Positions 25,923 through 35,378 of a stretch of DNA of 40,674 nt are shown piece by piece. The DNA lies in assembly GCA_003599485.1 (NCBI GenBank), contig QZKM01000016.1, positions 1 through 40,674 of the forward strand, read 5' to 3'. The notes beneath the pieces are model-generated. The model was not told the origin of the DNA. It did no database searches and was given only the letters and a program-made list of their open reading frames with translations. The translations under genes and the position numbers were made by a program. Each line of letters starts with the position of its first letter. Positions within the stretch are counted from its first letter, which is position 1. The stretch is from Gammaproteobacteria bacterium (lineage in GTDB: Bacteria; Pseudomonadota; Gammaproteobacteria; SURF-13).

Positions 25923-27176
25923 ATGCGTTGCCTATTGCCGGCCATATATGGCCTGTTGCTGTGCGCCGCCGTATTAAACACGGCGGCGGATGAGAGTACA
26001 CTCCCGCTCACGCTCGCCGAGGCGGAACGCCTGGCCCTGGAGAGCGACCCCCTCACGCGCCGCTACGGCGCGCAGGCGCAAGCCTACGCCGAACAAGCCG
26101 TTGCCGACGCGCAATTGCCCGACCCCAGCCTGACCCTCGGCGCGCAAAATCTGCCAACGGACAACTTTGACGCCACGCAAGACGACATGACCATGCTGCA
26201 ACTCGGCGTGCGCCAAATGTTTCCGCCCGGCGCGACGTTGCAACAGCGCGCCGCGCAAAGCAGCGCGCTGTCCGACGCCGAGACCGCGCGCGCCGGGGAG
26301 CAAAAACGTAAAGTGCTGAACGAACTGCGCCTCAGTTGGCTGGAATGGTTTTACCAGGTGCGCGCCATCGAGACGGTGAAAAAGAGCCGCGTGCTGCTGC
26401 AACAACTGGCGCAGGCCACGCAGTCCCAGTACAGCGCAGGGCTGGCGAGCGCGCAGGATATGCTCGGCGCGGAGTTGGAGTTGCGCAAACTTAAGGAACG
26501 CGAGGCCGAGTTACGCACCGCGCGCGATACGGCGCAGGCGGACCTCATCAAATGGCTGGGTCATGCTGCGCTGAACCGTCCTCTGTCCGTGGAGTTTCCT
26601 GCACTGCCTGAGCCCGATAGCAAGGCTCGCCTTCAAGTGCAACTGGAACATCATCCACTGCTGCAGGCGGAAGACGCCACGGTGCGCGCGGGTGAAAGTG
26701 AAGTGGCCATGGTGCGCGAGCAATACAAACCCGCGTGGAGCGTGGGCGTGGATTACGGCCTGCGCGGCGCGGGGCGCAGCGATTTTCTCTCTGCGGGCGT
26801 AACCGTGGAATTGCCGCTCTTTCCCGCCAGGCGCCAGGACCGGCGCCTGGCGGCGAGCCAGCAGCAGGCCCAGGCCGCGCGTTACGAGCGCGACGACCGG
26901 CTGCGCGAGTTGACGCACCGGCTGGACAGCGCCTACGCGCGGTGGGACGGTCTGGGTGAGAGCGTGGCGATTTATGAAAAGGAGATTGTTCCGCAAGCCG
27001 GGCAGAATGCCGCGCTTGCGCTCAAGTCCTATCAGAACGACGGCGCGGATTTCACGCTGGTGATGCGCGCGCGCGTCACATTACTGGAAACACAACTGGA
27101 GGCGCTGCGCCTGCGCGTGGAACGCGCCAAGGCCCAGGCCGATTTGATCTATCTTTCAGGTGATGCTCATGAATAA
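25923..27176 (+). CDS. cusC: Outer-membrane efflux channel, CusC/CzcC family
   Basis: This 417-residue TolC-type protein provides the outer-membrane exit duct of a metal efflux pump. A signal peptide (LLPAIYGLLLCAAVLNTAA) is followed by two OEP repeats rich in long alpha-helices; the segment DAQLPDPSLTLGAQNLP and the related later stretch are typical of the CzcC/CusC branch. ATG 25923 has a good AAGGAGAA ribosome site. It overlaps the adaptor gene by eight bases. CusC versus CzcC cannot be separated from this subunit alone; the RND partner points to the Cus class. Confidence 0.88.
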   Translation: MRCLLPAIYGLLLCAAVLNTAADESTLPLTLAEAERLALESDPLTRRYGAQAQAYAEQAVADAQLPDPSLTLGAQNLPTDNFDATQDDMTMLQLGVRQMFPPGATLQQRAAQSSALSDAETARAGEQKRKVLNELRLSWLEWFYQVRAIETVKKSRVLLQQLAQATQSQYSAGLASAQDMLGAELELRKLKEREAELRTARDTAQADLIKWLGHAALNRPLSVEFPALPEPDSKARLQVQLEHHPLLQAEDATVRAGESEVAMVREQYKPAWSVGVDYGLRGAGRSDFLSAGVTVELPLFPARRQDRRLAASQQQAQAARYERDDRLRELTHRLDSAYARWDGLGESVAIYEKEIVPQAGQNAALALKSYQNDGADFTLVMRARVTLLETQLEALRLRVERAKAQADLIYLSGDAHE

Positions 27177-28380
27177 GAAAATCTGGTTGCTCGCATTAGT
27201 TCTGGTGGTTACCGGCGTGGTGACAGGCGCTCTGGTGCAGCGGTACGTTGCGTCCATGTCCATGCCGCCCCAGGGAGAAGTGGCTGAGAAAAAAATCCTG
27301 TTTTACCGCCACCCCATGGACCCTGCCATCACCTCGGACAAGCCGGCCAAGGACGACATGGATATGGATTACATTCCTGTGTACGAGGGAGAGGAAACGG
27401 GCGCGGATGCGTCCACGGTCAGCATCTCGCCTCAGGTGGTGAACAACATGGGCGTGCGCACGGCGCGCGTTGCGCGCACGCCACTGGCGCAGATCGTCAG
27501 CGCCGTGGGCTACATCGGTGTGGATGAAGGCAGGCTGCACCACCTGCACGTGCGCAGCGAAGGCTGGGTGGAAGGCGTGCGGGTGAAGTTCGTGGGCCAG
27601 CGCGTGCGCGCGGGCGAAATCCTGTTCGAGATGTATTCGCCAAAACTGCTCACCACGCAGCAGGAATATCTCCAGGCGCATGATGACCCCATGTTGCGCC
27701 GCGCCGCGCGCGCGCGTTTGCAAGCCTTGGGCATGGCGGAGGCGGAGATCAGGCGGCTGGAAACCACACGCAAGCCCCGGCGCGCCGTCGCTTTTTATGC
27801 CCCGGCGGACGGTGTAGTGACGGTGCTTGCTATCCGCCCAGGCATGTATCTGCAACCGGATACCGAGGCCGTGACACTGGCTGATCTGGCCAGCGTGTGG
27901 GTGCAGGTGGATATATTCCCGCAACAGGCGGCTTTGCTGCGCGCGGGCCAGGAGGCGGAAGTACGCAGCGCCGATGCGCCGGGGAAAGTTTGGCGAGGCA
28001 AGGTGGACTATCTCTACCCGGAAATAGACCCGGTCACGCGCACACTCAAGGCGCGGCTGCGCTTTGACAACCCTGATGAAATCCTGAAACCCAATATGTA
28101 CGCCGAGGTGAGCATCGCGGCGGGCGAGGCGCGCGAAGCGCTCACCGTCCCGCGCGAAGCGGTGATCCAGACCGGCAGCGGGCGGCGTGTGATCGTGGCC
28201 CTGGACGCGGGAAAGTTCGCGCCGCGCGCCGTCGAAACCGGCATGGAGGCGGGCGAGCGGACGGAAATTTTGTCCGGGCTCAAGGAAGGTGAAGCGTTGG
28301 TGATTTCCGGCCAGTTCCTGATTGACTCCGAGGCGAGCCTCAAGGCGGCGTTCACGCGCATGTCGGGAGAAACGCCATGA
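27169..28380 (+). CDS. cusB: Periplasmic adaptor, CusB family, with heavy-metal-binding N-terminus
   Basis: This membrane-fusion protein links the RND pump to the outer-membrane duct. ATG 27169 is preferred over GTG 27160 and ATG 27163 because AGG at 27158-27160 is then correctly spaced; it gives 403 residues. An N-terminal anchor ([18 protein letters not shown]) is followed by a heavy-metal-binding YHS-like module at 44-72 (YRHPMDP, then [11 protein letters not shown]). Barrel-sandwich and beta-barrel parts follow ([39 protein letters not shown]). Met-rich stretches fit Cu(I)/Ag(I) binding. Its TGA overlaps the RND gene start (ATGA). Confidence 0.9.
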   Translation: MNKKIWLLALVLVVTGVVTGALVQRYVASMSMPPQGEVAEKKILFYRHPMDPAITSDKPAKDDMDMDYIPVYEGEETGADASTVSISPQVVNNMGVRTARVARTPLAQIVSAVGYIGVDEGRLHHLHVRSEGWVEGVRVKFVGQRVRAGEILFEMYSPKLLTTQQEYLQAHDDPMLRRAARARLQALGMAEAEIRRLETTRKPRRAVAFYAPADGVVTVLAIRPGMYLQPDTEAVTLADLASVWVQVDIFPQQAALLRAGQEAEVRSADAPGKVWRGKVDYLYPEIDPVTRTLKARLRFDNPDEILKPNMYAEVSIAAGEAREALTVPREAVIQTGSGRRVIVALDAGKFAPRAVETGMEAGERTEILSGLKEGEALVISGQFLIDSEASLKAAFTRMSGETP

Positions 28381-31300
28381 TTGCCCGCATCATAGTCTGG
28401 TCGCTCGCCAACCGTTTTCTGGTGTTGCTGCTTGCGCTCCTTCTGGCCGGCTGGGGCGTGTATGCGGTGAACAAGACCGCGGTGGACGCCATTCCCGACT
28501 TGTCCGATGTGCAGGTGATTATCAAGACCACTTATCCCGGCCAGGCGCCGCAAGTGGTGGAAGACCAGGTTACCTATCCGCTCACCACCGTCATGCTTGC
28601 GGCGCCGGGCGCGGTGCGTGTGTACGGCTACTCGTTTTTCGGCGACTCGTACGTGTACGTATTGTTTGAAGACGGCACGGATCTTTATTGGGCGCGCTCG
28701 CGCGTGCTGGAATATTTGAATCAGGTGTCCGAACGCCTGCCCAGGGAGGCGCGCCCCGCGCTGGGGCCGGATGCCACCGGCGTGGGCTGGGTGTATGAAT
28801 ACGCGCTCGCCGACCGCAGCGGCAAACATGATCTTGCGCAGCTAAGAAGCCTGCAAGACTGGTTTCTCAAATTCGAGTTGCGCAGCGTGCCCGGTGTGGC
28901 CGAAGTCGCCACCCTGGGCGGCATGGTGAAGCAGTATCAGGTGATCGTGCATCCGGCGCGCCTGCGCGCGTATAACCTCGACCTGTCCGCGCTGCGTAAC
29001 GCGATCGAGCGCGCGGGACAGGAGAGCGGCGGCGCGGTGATCGAAATGGCCGAGGCGGAATATCTCATTCGCGCCAGGGGTTACATCACCGGCATCGAAG
29101 ACCTGCGCGCCGTGCCTTTGGGGATAACGCAAAACGGCACACCCGTGCTGCTGGAAGACGTGGCCGAGATACGCATCGGCCCGGAACTGCGCCAGGGCAT
29201 CGCCGAGCTGAATGGCGAAGGCGAAGTGGTGGGGGGCATCGTGGTGATGCGCTCCGGAAAAAACGCGCAACAGGTGATCAAGGGCGTAAAGGCAAAACTC
29301 GCCGAGCTTAAAAAACAGTTGCCCGAAGGCGTGGAAATCATTGAGACTTACGATCGCTCCGGCCTGATTGAGCGCGCGGTGAGTAACCTCACGCAAAAGC
29401 TCATCGAGGAGTTCATCGTCGTGGCCCTGGTGTGCCTCGCCTTTCTGTTTCACCTGCGCTCGGCGCTGGTGGCGGTGGTGAGCCTGCCGCTCGGCATTCT
29501 CGCGGCTTATATCGTGATGCATCACCAGGGTATCAACGCCAACATCATGTCGCTCGGCGGCATCGCCATTGCCATCGGCGCCATGGTGGACGCGGCCATC
29601 GTGATGATAGAAAACGCGCACAAACACCTGGAGCGCGATTCAGGGCAAGATCATTGGGCCATCATGCAAAAGGCCGCCACCGAAGTCGGGCCGCCGCTGT
29701 TTTTCGCGCTGCTGATTATCACCCTGAGCTTTCTCCCCGTGTTCACCCTGGAAGCCCAGGAAGGCCGCCTGTTCGCGCCGCTCGCCTACACCAAGACCTA
29801 CGCCATGGCCGCGGCGGCGGGATTGTCCATCACGCTGGTGCCGGTGCTCATGGGTTATTTCATCCGCGGCAGGATTGCGCCGGAGCAGAAGAATCCCTTG
29901 AATCGCGCGCTCATCCGCGCCTATCGCCCGCTTGTCGCCCGCCTGCTGCACACTCCGAAGACCGTGCTCGTGGTGTCGCTGCTGCTGGTGCTCAGCATCG
30001 CCTGGCCGTTAAGCCGTCTCGGTTCCGAGTTCATGCCCGACATGGACGAGGGTGACTTGATGTATATGCCCACTTTGCTGCCGGGCGTGTCCATCGGCAA
30101 GGCGCAGGAATTCTTGCAGCAGTCCGACAAACTCATCAAGACCGTGCCGGAGGTGAAGAGCGTATTCGGGAAAGTAGGGCGCGCCGACACCGCCACCGAC
30201 CCCGCGCCGCTCACCATGCTGGAGACGCTGATTCAGTTCAAGCCCGGGGATCAGTGGCGCCCCGGCATGACGCCGGAAAAGCTGAGGCAGGAACTGGATC
30301 GCGTAGTACGTTTCCCCGGCGTGAGCAACGTGTGGGTGATGCCGATCAAGACACGCATAGACATGCTCGCCACCGGCATCAAGACGCCGCTGGGCGTGAA
30401 AATCGCCGGGCCTGATCTCAAACAGATCGAAGACCTGGGCAAACAAATCGAGCAGGCGCTGCGCAAAGTGCCGGGCACGGCGTCGGCCTACGCCGAGCGC
30501 GTCACCGGCGGGCGTTACATCAATATCGCCATAGACCGCCGCGCCGCCGCGCGCTTCAATCTCAATATCGCCGGCGTGCACGAAGTCGTGCGCACCGCCA
30601 TCGGCGGCATGAACGTCGCGGAAAGCGTGGAGGGGCGCGAGCGCTATCCGGTGAACCTGCGCTACCCGCAACAGGTGCGCGATTCGGTGGAACAATTGCG
30701 CCAATTGCCGATAGTCACGCCCGCGGGCGCGCACATTCCATTGGGCCAGGTCGCGCGCATCGAAATCGCCGACGGGCCGGACATGATTAAAAGCGAAAAC
30801 GCGCGCCTGAGCGGCTGGGTCTATGCTTACATCGAAGGCCGCGATCTCGGCTCCTACGTGCAGGACGCCAAGCGCGCGCTGCAAGATGAACTGAAGCTGC
30901 CGCCCGGCTACACCCTCACCTGGGCCGGGCAATATCAATATCTGGAGCGCGCCAGGGAGCGGTTGCAATACGTCATTCCGGTCACGCTCGCCATCATCTT
31001 GCTGCTGCTCTATTTGAGTTTCCGCAATTTCACCCAGGCCTGCATGGTGCTCGGCGCCGTGCCGCTCGCCCTGATCGGCGGATTCTGGATACTCTATCTA
31101 TTAGGTTACAACCTGTCCGTCGCCGTGGGCGTCGGCCTCATCGCCCTGGCCGGCCTCAGCGCCGAGTTCGGCGTGGTCATGCTGGTCTATCTCGATCAGG
31201 CCTGCAAACGACTGCAACCCAAAACGCTTATCGAACTGCGCGCCGCCGTGATGGAAGGCGCCGTCATGCGCGTGCGCCCGCTCGCCATGACCGCCTCCGT

Positions 31301-31469
31301 CATCATCGCCGGCTTGCTCCCCATCATGATCGGCGCAGGCGCGGGCTCGGAAGTCATGAAACGCATCGCCGCCCCCATGGTCGGCGGCATGATCACCGCC
31401 CCGCTGGTGTCGCTGTTCCTGATCCCGGTGCTGTATTTGCTCTGGAAAGGCCGTAAACTCAGCCCATAA
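28377..31469 (+). CDS. cusA: Heavy-metal RND efflux pump, CusA family
   Basis: This 1030-residue proton-driven pump exports metal ions from the periplasm or cytoplasm. It has the 12-TM RND plan with two large periplasmic loops. The TM4 motif [20 protein letters not shown] carries the charged relay residues and is characteristic of the monovalent-cation (Cu/Ag) HME subgroup rather than CzcA. Met-rich loop segments ([16 protein letters not shown]) fit a Met relay. The start overlaps the CusB stop. No two-component regulator or CusF-like chaperone lies in the window, so the inducer cannot be read from context. Confidence 0.93.
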   Translation: MIARIIVWSLANRFLVLLLALLLAGWGVYAVNKTAVDAIPDLSDVQVIIKTTYPGQAPQVVEDQVTYPLTTVMLAAPGAVRVYGYSFFGDSYVYVLFEDGTDLYWARSRVLEYLNQVSERLPREARPALGPDATGVGWVYEYALADRSGKHDLAQLRSLQDWFLKFELRSVPGVAEVATLGGMVKQYQVIVHPARLRAYNLDLSALRNAIERAGQESGGAVIEMAEAEYLIRARGYITGIEDLRAVPLGITQNGTPVLLEDVAEIRIGPELRQGIAELNGEGEVVGGIVVMRSGKNAQQVIKGVKAKLAELKKQLPEGVEIIETYDRSGLIERAVSNLTQKLIEEFIVVALVCLAFLFHLRSALVAVVSLPLGILAAYIVMHHQGINANIMSLGGIAIAIGAMVDAAIVMIENAHKHLERDSGQDHWAIMQKAATEVGPPLFFALLIITLSFLPVFTLEAQEGRLFAPLAYTKTYAMAAAAGLSITLVPVLMGYFIRGRIAPEQKNPLNRALIRAYRPLVARLLHTPKTVLVVSLLLVLSIAWPLSRLGSEFMPDMDEGDLMYMPTLLPGVSIGKAQEFLQQSDKLIKTVPEVKSVFGKVGRADTATDPAPLTMLETLIQFKPGDQWRPGMTPEKLRQELDRVVRFPGVSNVWVMPIKTRIDMLATGIKTPLGVKIAGPDLKQIEDLGKQIEQALRKVPGTASAYAERVTGGRYINIAIDRRAAARFNLNIAGVHEVVRTAIGGMNVAESVEGRERYPVNLRYPQQVRDSVEQLRQLPIVTPAGAHIPLGQVARIEIADGPDMIKSENARLSGWVYAYIEGRDLGSYVQDAKRALQDELKLPPGYTLTWAGQYQYLERARERLQYVIPVTLAIILLLLYLSFRNFTQACMVLGAVPLALIGGFWILYLLGYNLSVAVGVGLIALAGLSAEFGVVMLVYLDQACKRLQPKTLIELRAAVMEGAVMRVRPLAMTASVIIAGLLPIMIGAGAGSEVMKRIAAPMVGGMITAPLVSLFLIPVLYLLWKGRKLSP

Positions 31470-31511
31470 ACTCAGTTAAAATAAGACGCTTGAGCGGGGG
31501 CAAAGGCTGGT

Positions 31512-34500
31512 ATGCCGCAACCAGAACAACAAGCCAGGGGGAATATTGATCGCTTGCTCAAGCTCGCGGGCTGGATTGTCTCTGAGCCGGAGCAAGCCAA
31601 CATCCATGCCGGACGCGGCATCGCCATCCGCGAGTTTCCGCTCAAGGCCGGGCATGGTTTTGCGGATTATCTGCTCTATGTGGATGGCAAGGCCGCCGGG
31701 GTGATCGAGGCCAAGAAGGAAGGTGTCACGCTTACCGGCGTGGAAATCCAGGCGGCCAAATACGTCCAGGGACTGCCCGGTGGCCTGCCGCGTTGGGGGA
31801 GTCCACTGCCTTTCTCATACCAATCCACCGGGGCCGAAACGCGGTTCACCAACGGCCTCGATCCGTCGCCACGCTCCCGCCCGGTGTTCGCCTTTCACCG
31901 CCCCGAAACCCTCGCCGATTTTCTCGAAGTAGGGCGGATTAAGGAGCGCAGCGACGAATCCGCCAGCGCCGCCGCCGAAGCGGCGGCCACCTACGATGCT
32001 GGCCGCGGCACCTTCCTCCACCGCCTGCAACACCTGCCGCCACTCAAGACCGAAGGCCTGTGGCCCGCCCAGATCAAGGCCATCGAGAACCTCGAACAAT
32101 CGCTTAAAGCGAACCGCCCGCGCGCCCTGATCCAGATGGCCACGGGCTCGGGCAAGACCTTCACCGCCATCAGCTTCATCTACCGGCTGCTGAAGTTCGC
32201 CGGTGCCCGGCGCATCCTGTTCCTGGTGGACCGCGGCAACCTCGGCGACCAGACGCTCAAGGAGTTCCAGCAGTACACCTCGCCCTACAACAACTTCAAG
32301 TTCACCGAGGAGTACATCGTCCAGCGCCTGTCGAGCAACACGCTCGACACCACCGCGCGCGTCTGCATCTGCACCATCCAGCGCATGTACTCGATGCTGA
32401 AGGGCAAGGATCTGCCCGAAGACCTCGAAGAAGTCTCCGTAGACCAGCTCGGAAGCCTGTTCCGGGGGAACGGGCAACGCAGGGCGTCGCCAGACAAGGC
32501 GCGAGGCGAGCGAGCAGCGGAGTTGACAGATGAGTCAATGAGCAGCGGAGCGACCCGAGCAACGCCGTATGGCGACGGCCTGCTAAGCCCGACCGAGCCG
32601 ATCGAGTACAACCCGGCGATTCCGATCGAGAGCTTCGATGTCATCGTCACCGACGAATGCCACCGCTCGATCTACAACCTCTGGGCGCAGGTGCTGGAGT
32701 ATTTCGACGCCACCCTCATCGGCCTCACCGCCACGCCCAGCAAGCAGACCTTCGGCTTCTTCCACCAGAACCTGGTGATGGAATACAACCACGAAATGGC
32801 CGTGGCCGACGGCGTCAACGTCAACTACGACGTCTACCGCATCCGCACCGCCATCAGCGAGGCCGGCTCCAAGGTGGAGGCCGGCTACTACGTGGAAAAG
32901 CGCGAGCGCGAGACGCGCAAGACCCGCTGGGAGGAGCTGGAGGACGACTTCGCCTACGATCCCAACCAGCTCGACCGCGAGGTAGTCACGCCGGACCAGA
33001 TTCGCACCGTCGTCAAGACCTTCAAGGACAAGCTCTTCAGCGAAATCTTCCCCGGGCGCAGCGAGGTGCCCAAGACCCTCGTCTTTGCCAAGGACGACAA
33101 CCACGCCGAGAACATCGTCGAAATCCTGCGCGAGGAATTCGCCAAGGGCAACGAATTCGCCCAGAAGATCACCTACCGCACCACCGGCGACACGCCGCAG
33201 AACCTCATCAAGTCGTTTCGCAACAGCTACCACCCGCGCATCGCCGTCACCGTGGACATGATCGCCACCGGCACCGACATCAAGCCGGTGGAAATCGTCA
33301 TGTTCATGCGCGCGGTCAAGTCGCGCTCGTTCTTCGAGCAGATGAAGGGCCGCGGCGTGCGCGTCATCAAGGACGACGACCTCAGGGCCGTCACCCCGGA
33401 CGCCAAGGCCAAGGACCACTTCGTCATCGTGGACGCCGTCGGCGTCTGCGAGCAGGACAAGACCGACGCCCGGCCGATGGAGAAAAAGCCGAGCGTCTCG
33501 TTCGCCGACCTGCTCAAGGCCGTGAGCTTCGGCAACACCGAAGACGACGTGCTCACTTCCGTCGCCGGGCGCCTGGCGCGCATGGAACACCGTCTGAGCC
33601 CGGAGGACGACAGGAAAATCCGTCAGGCTAGCGGCGGCCTGGGACTCAAAGACCTCGCCCACCGCATCATCCAATCCCTCGACCCCGATGCCGTTCTCCC
33701 TCTCCCTCCGGGAAAGGGCCGGGGTGAGGGCGAAACGTTGGGCCGTCATTCCCGCGAAGGCGGGAATCCAGAAGTTCAATTAGCCGAAGCCCGCGCACGC
33801 GCCGTGCACGACGCCGTCAAACCGCTGCACGCCCCGGCCCTGCGCAACCTGTTAATCGAGATCAAGCAAAAGAACGAAATCACCATTGACCATGTTAGCC
33901 AGGACCAAGTCATCGAAGCCGGACCCAGCCAAGCTACCCTAGACCGTACAAAGGGGCTGGTGCAGTCGTTCGAAAAATTTATCCGGGACCACAAGGACGA
34001 AATCACGGCATTGCAGATTCTCTATTCAATGCCGCATGCAAAGCGCCGCCTCAGCTACGAGCACATCCAAGAATTGGCTGACCGCATTTCTGCGCCGCCG
34101 CATCTTTGGAACGAGTCCCAGTTATGGAACGCATATAAAGCGCTGGAAAAATCAAAAGCCAGCGGCTCGCCTGCGCCCACAGGGCAGGCAGGCAAACGAA
34201 TCCTCACCGATCTCGTGTCGCTGGTGCGCTTCGCCATCCACCAGGACAACGAACTCATCCCGTTCCCCGATCGCGTCAACGCCAACTTCAAGGCTTGGCT
34301 CGCCACCCAAGGCCGTCATTCCCGCGAAGGCGGGAATCCAGAGCCTTTCACCCCAGAACAAATGAAATGGCTCGAAATGATCCGCGACCACATCGCCGCG
34401 AACCTCAGCATCGAGCCGGACGACTTCGAGTACGCGCCATTCTCACAACAAGGCGGTCTCGGCAAGGCCCATCAGTTGTTCACGGACAGACTGGGCATGA

Positions 34501-34535
34501 TACTTGATGAACTTAACCGGAAGCTCGTCGCGTAA
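31512..34535 (+). CDS. hsdR: Type I restriction enzyme R subunit HsdR
   Basis: HsdR is the translocating nuclease of a type I restriction complex. The 1007-residue product has an N-terminal PD-(D/E)xK nuclease (D52 in ADYLLYVDG; EAK at 66-68), then a superfamily-2 helicase with Walker A ATGSGKT (210-216), DECH box (381-384), GLTATPS and the late motif MKGRGVRV, and a C-terminal EcoEI-type domain. The frame is intact. At least five palindromic repeats lie inside it: a 101-bp element (residues about 324-357), units at 729-754, about 886-894 and 934-944. They encode low-complexity peptides between conserved blocks. The DECH box is intact. Whether the enzyme works is unclear, since the locus retains only an hsdM stub. 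Confidence 0.93.
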   Translation: MPQPEQQARGNIDRLLKLAGWIVSEPEQANIHAGRGIAIREFPLKAGHGFADYLLYVDGKAAGVIEAKKEGVTLTGVEIQAAKYVQGLPGGLPRWGSPLPFSYQSTGAETRFTNGLDPSPRSRPVFAFHRPETLADFLEVGRIKERSDESASAAAEAAATYDAGRGTFLHRLQHLPPLKTEGLWPAQIKAIENLEQSLKANRPRALIQMATGSGKTFTAISFIYRLLKFAGARRILFLVDRGNLGDQTLKEFQQYTSPYNNFKFTEEYIVQRLSSNTLDTTARVCICTIQRMYSMLKGKDLPEDLEEVSVDQLGSLFRGNGQRRASPDKARGERAAELTDESMSSGATRATPYGDGLLSPTEPIEYNPAIPIESFDVIVTDECHRSIYNLWAQVLEYFDATLIGLTATPSKQTFGFFHQNLVMEYNHEMAVADGVNVNYDVYRIRTAISEAGSKVEAGYYVEKRERETRKTRWEELEDDFAYDPNQLDREVVTPDQIRTVVKTFKDKLFSEIFPGRSEVPKTLVFAKDDNHAENIVEILREEFAKGNEFAQKITYRTTGDTPQNLIKSFRNSYHPRIAVTVDMIATGTDIKPVEIVMFMRAVKSRSFFEQMKGRGVRVIKDDDLRAVTPDAKAKDHFVIVDAVGVCEQDKTDARPMEKKPSVSFADLLKAVSFGNTEDDVLTSVAGRLARMEHRLSPEDDRKIRQASGGLGLKDLAHRIIQSLDPDAVLPLPPGKGRGEGETLGRHSREGGNPEVQLAEARARAVHDAVKPLHAPALRNLLIEIKQKNEITIDHVSQDQVIEAGPSQATLDRTKGLVQSFEKFIRDHKDEITALQILYSMPHAKRRLSYEHIQELADRISAPPHLWNESQLWNAYKALEKSKASGSPAPTGQAGKRILTDLVSLVRFAIHQDNELIPFPDRVNANFKAWLATQGRHSREGGNPEPFTPEQMKWLEMIRDHIAANLSIEPDDFEYAPFSQQGGLGKAHQLFTDRLGMILDELNRKLVA
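32481..32581. repeat. 101-bp structured repeat inserted in hsdR
   Basis: The ends AGGGCGTCGCCA and TGGCGACGGCCT are inverted repeats (11 of 12). Inside are a direct repeat GAGCAGCGGA (32512-32521, 32540-32549) around a hairpin TTGAC/GTCAA. The reading frame stays open through it, adding about 34 residues between hsdR blocks just before the DECH box. It looks like a small non-coding mobile repeat. Confidence 0.75.
33698..33730. repeat. CT/GA-rich palindromic repeat in hsdR
   Basis: CCCTCTCCCT at the left and GGGGTGAGGG at the right form a hairpin around CCGGGAAAGGGCC. Repeats of this composition are common intergenic elements in proteobacteria; here it is read as Leu-Pro-Pro-Gly protein sequence. 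Confidence 0.65.
33741..33772. repeat. REP palindrome in hsdR, copy 1
   Basis: The core ATTCCCGC-GAAG-GCGGGAAT is a perfect stem of eight with a four-base loop. The 32-bp unit is identical to 34311-34342 and is read in the same frame (peptide GRHSREGGNPE). Confidence 0.88.
34169..34193. repeat. GC-rich GCAGGC repeat in hsdR
   Basis: A 25-bp unit beginning GCCTGCGCCCACAGGGCAG and ending in GCAGGC has relatives in hsdS (36122-36149) and the hsdM remnant (40182-40210). It is read as PAPTGQAGK. The family relation is a visual judgement. Confidence 0.5.
34311..34342. repeat. REP palindrome in hsdR, copy 2
   Basis: This copy is identical over 32 bp to 33741-33772, lies 570 bp (190 codons) away and is in the same reading frame. 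It has the same ATTCCCGC/GCGGGAAT hairpin. Confidence 0.88.
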
Positions 34536-34640
34536 GGAACAAGGCGCAGGAAATGGAACATCAATCTCCCATGATCCACGACTGTGTTCAGACAACGATC
34601 CGGAAGGGCCTATATGAGCTACCAAATTGGCGCCTCAAGT

Positions 34641-34665
34641 TTGAGGTCACAATTTGTGACCTCAA
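34641..34665. promoter_or_regulatory. Perfect 25-bp palindrome upstream of the ORF6N gene
   Basis: TTGAGGTCACAA-T-TTGTGACCTCAA is a perfect palindrome about 75 bases before the ORF6N ATG. Its 19-bp core AGGTCACAAwTTGTGACCT recurs inside the gene at 34960-34978. It may be an operator for a dimeric repressor; no factor is known from the sequence. The rest of the 202-bp gap shows no gene. Confidence 0.55.
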
Positions 34666-34737
34666 GAAAGCGAAATAGGCTTCATCAATAGCAACAGCTA
34701 ACAAGTCACGCAAAAACATATATAAGGAGCCGGATCA

Positions 34738-35274
34738 ATGGGAGTTAAGAAACCAGAGAAGGGCGGAGTCGTCATTCCCATGGAACGCATCAAGCAGGCA
34801 ATTTTTCTGATACGAGGCCACAAAGTGATGCTGGACAGTGATCTGGCGGATCTCTATGAGGTGGAGATCAAGGCCTTGAACCAGGCCGTCAAACGCAATA
34901 TCGGGCGATTCCCGGACGACTTTATGTTCCAGCTTACCGCCGAGGAAGCTACACGTTTAAGGTCACAAATTGTGACCTTAAAGACCGGGCGCGGGGAACA
35001 CCGGAAATACCTGCCCTACGCGTTCACCGAGCAGGGTGTGGCGATGCTTTCCAGCGTCCTGCACAGCGACCGTGCTATCCATGTCAACATCGAGATCATG
35101 CGCGCCTTCGTGCGGCTGCGGCAGATGCTCGCCTCCAACGTGGACTTGGCCCGCAAGCTCGTGGCGCTCGAAAAGAAGTATGACGCGCAGTTCAAGGCGG
35201 TGTTCGACGCCATACGGGAGCTAATGACCCCGTCGGAGCCGAAAAAGAAACGCCCCATCGGTTTCGGCCCGTAG
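34738..35274 (+). CDS. ORF6N-domain protein in the restriction island
   Basis: This 178-residue protein contains an ORF6N DNA-binding domain (about 14-130): [40 protein letters not shown] and [18 protein letters not shown] are diagnostic. The C-terminal part is a charged helix ending in a basic patch (PKKKRP). ORF6N/KilA-N genes are common in phages and as passengers inside type I restriction loci, where their role is not settled. The ATG has a strong AAGGAG ribosome site. Residues about 73-82 ([10 protein letters not shown]) are encoded by a perfect 27-bp palindrome that shares its core with an upstream palindrome, which suggests the protein or a neighbour may bind there; this is inference. 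Confidence 0.9.
   Translation: MGVKKPEKGGVVIPMERIKQAIFLIRGHKVMLDSDLADLYEVEIKALNQAVKRNIGRFPDDFMFQLTAEEATRLRSQIVTLKTGRGEHRKYLPYAFTEQGVAMLSSVLHSDRAIHVNIEIMRAFVRLRQMLASNVDLARKLVALEKKYDAQFKAVFDAIRELMTPSEPKKKRPIGFGP
34956..34982. promoter_or_regulatory. Perfect 27-bp palindrome inside the ORF6N gene
   Basis: TTTAAGGTCACAA-A-TTGTGACCTTAAA is a perfect palindrome within the coding sequence. The 19-bp core equals that at 34644-34662 except for the central base; centres are 316 bp apart. It may be a second operator or a structural repeat. Confidence 0.5.
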
Positions 35275-35300
35275 GAAGACAAGTAAAATAGTTAATGCAG

Positions 35301-35330
35301 GGTGGGTTAGTCCGAAGGGCGTAACCCACC
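35301..35330. repeat. GGTGGGTTA/TAACCCACC repeat, copy 1
   Basis: Nine-base perfect arms surround GTCCGAAGGGCG. This copy is intergenic between the ORF6N gene and hsdS. It is one of a pair exactly 100 bp apart. Confidence 0.85.
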
Positions 35331-35378
35331 GATCCAACCAGATAGGATCATTGAAGAATTGAACGAGACGTTGGCGGC

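Noticed and set aside
32583-33779. 398-codon antisense frame in hsdR
   Set aside because: Asp/Val/Gly-rich mirror of the helicase coding strand with no recognisable motif.
34169-34342. CRISPR-like spacing of repeats in hsdR
   Set aside because: The repeats are of different families, palindromic and within a coding frame, without regular spacers.
34571-34678. 35-codon open frame covering the upstream palindrome
   Set aside because: No ribosome site and no clear homology; kept only as an alternative origin for the palindrome.
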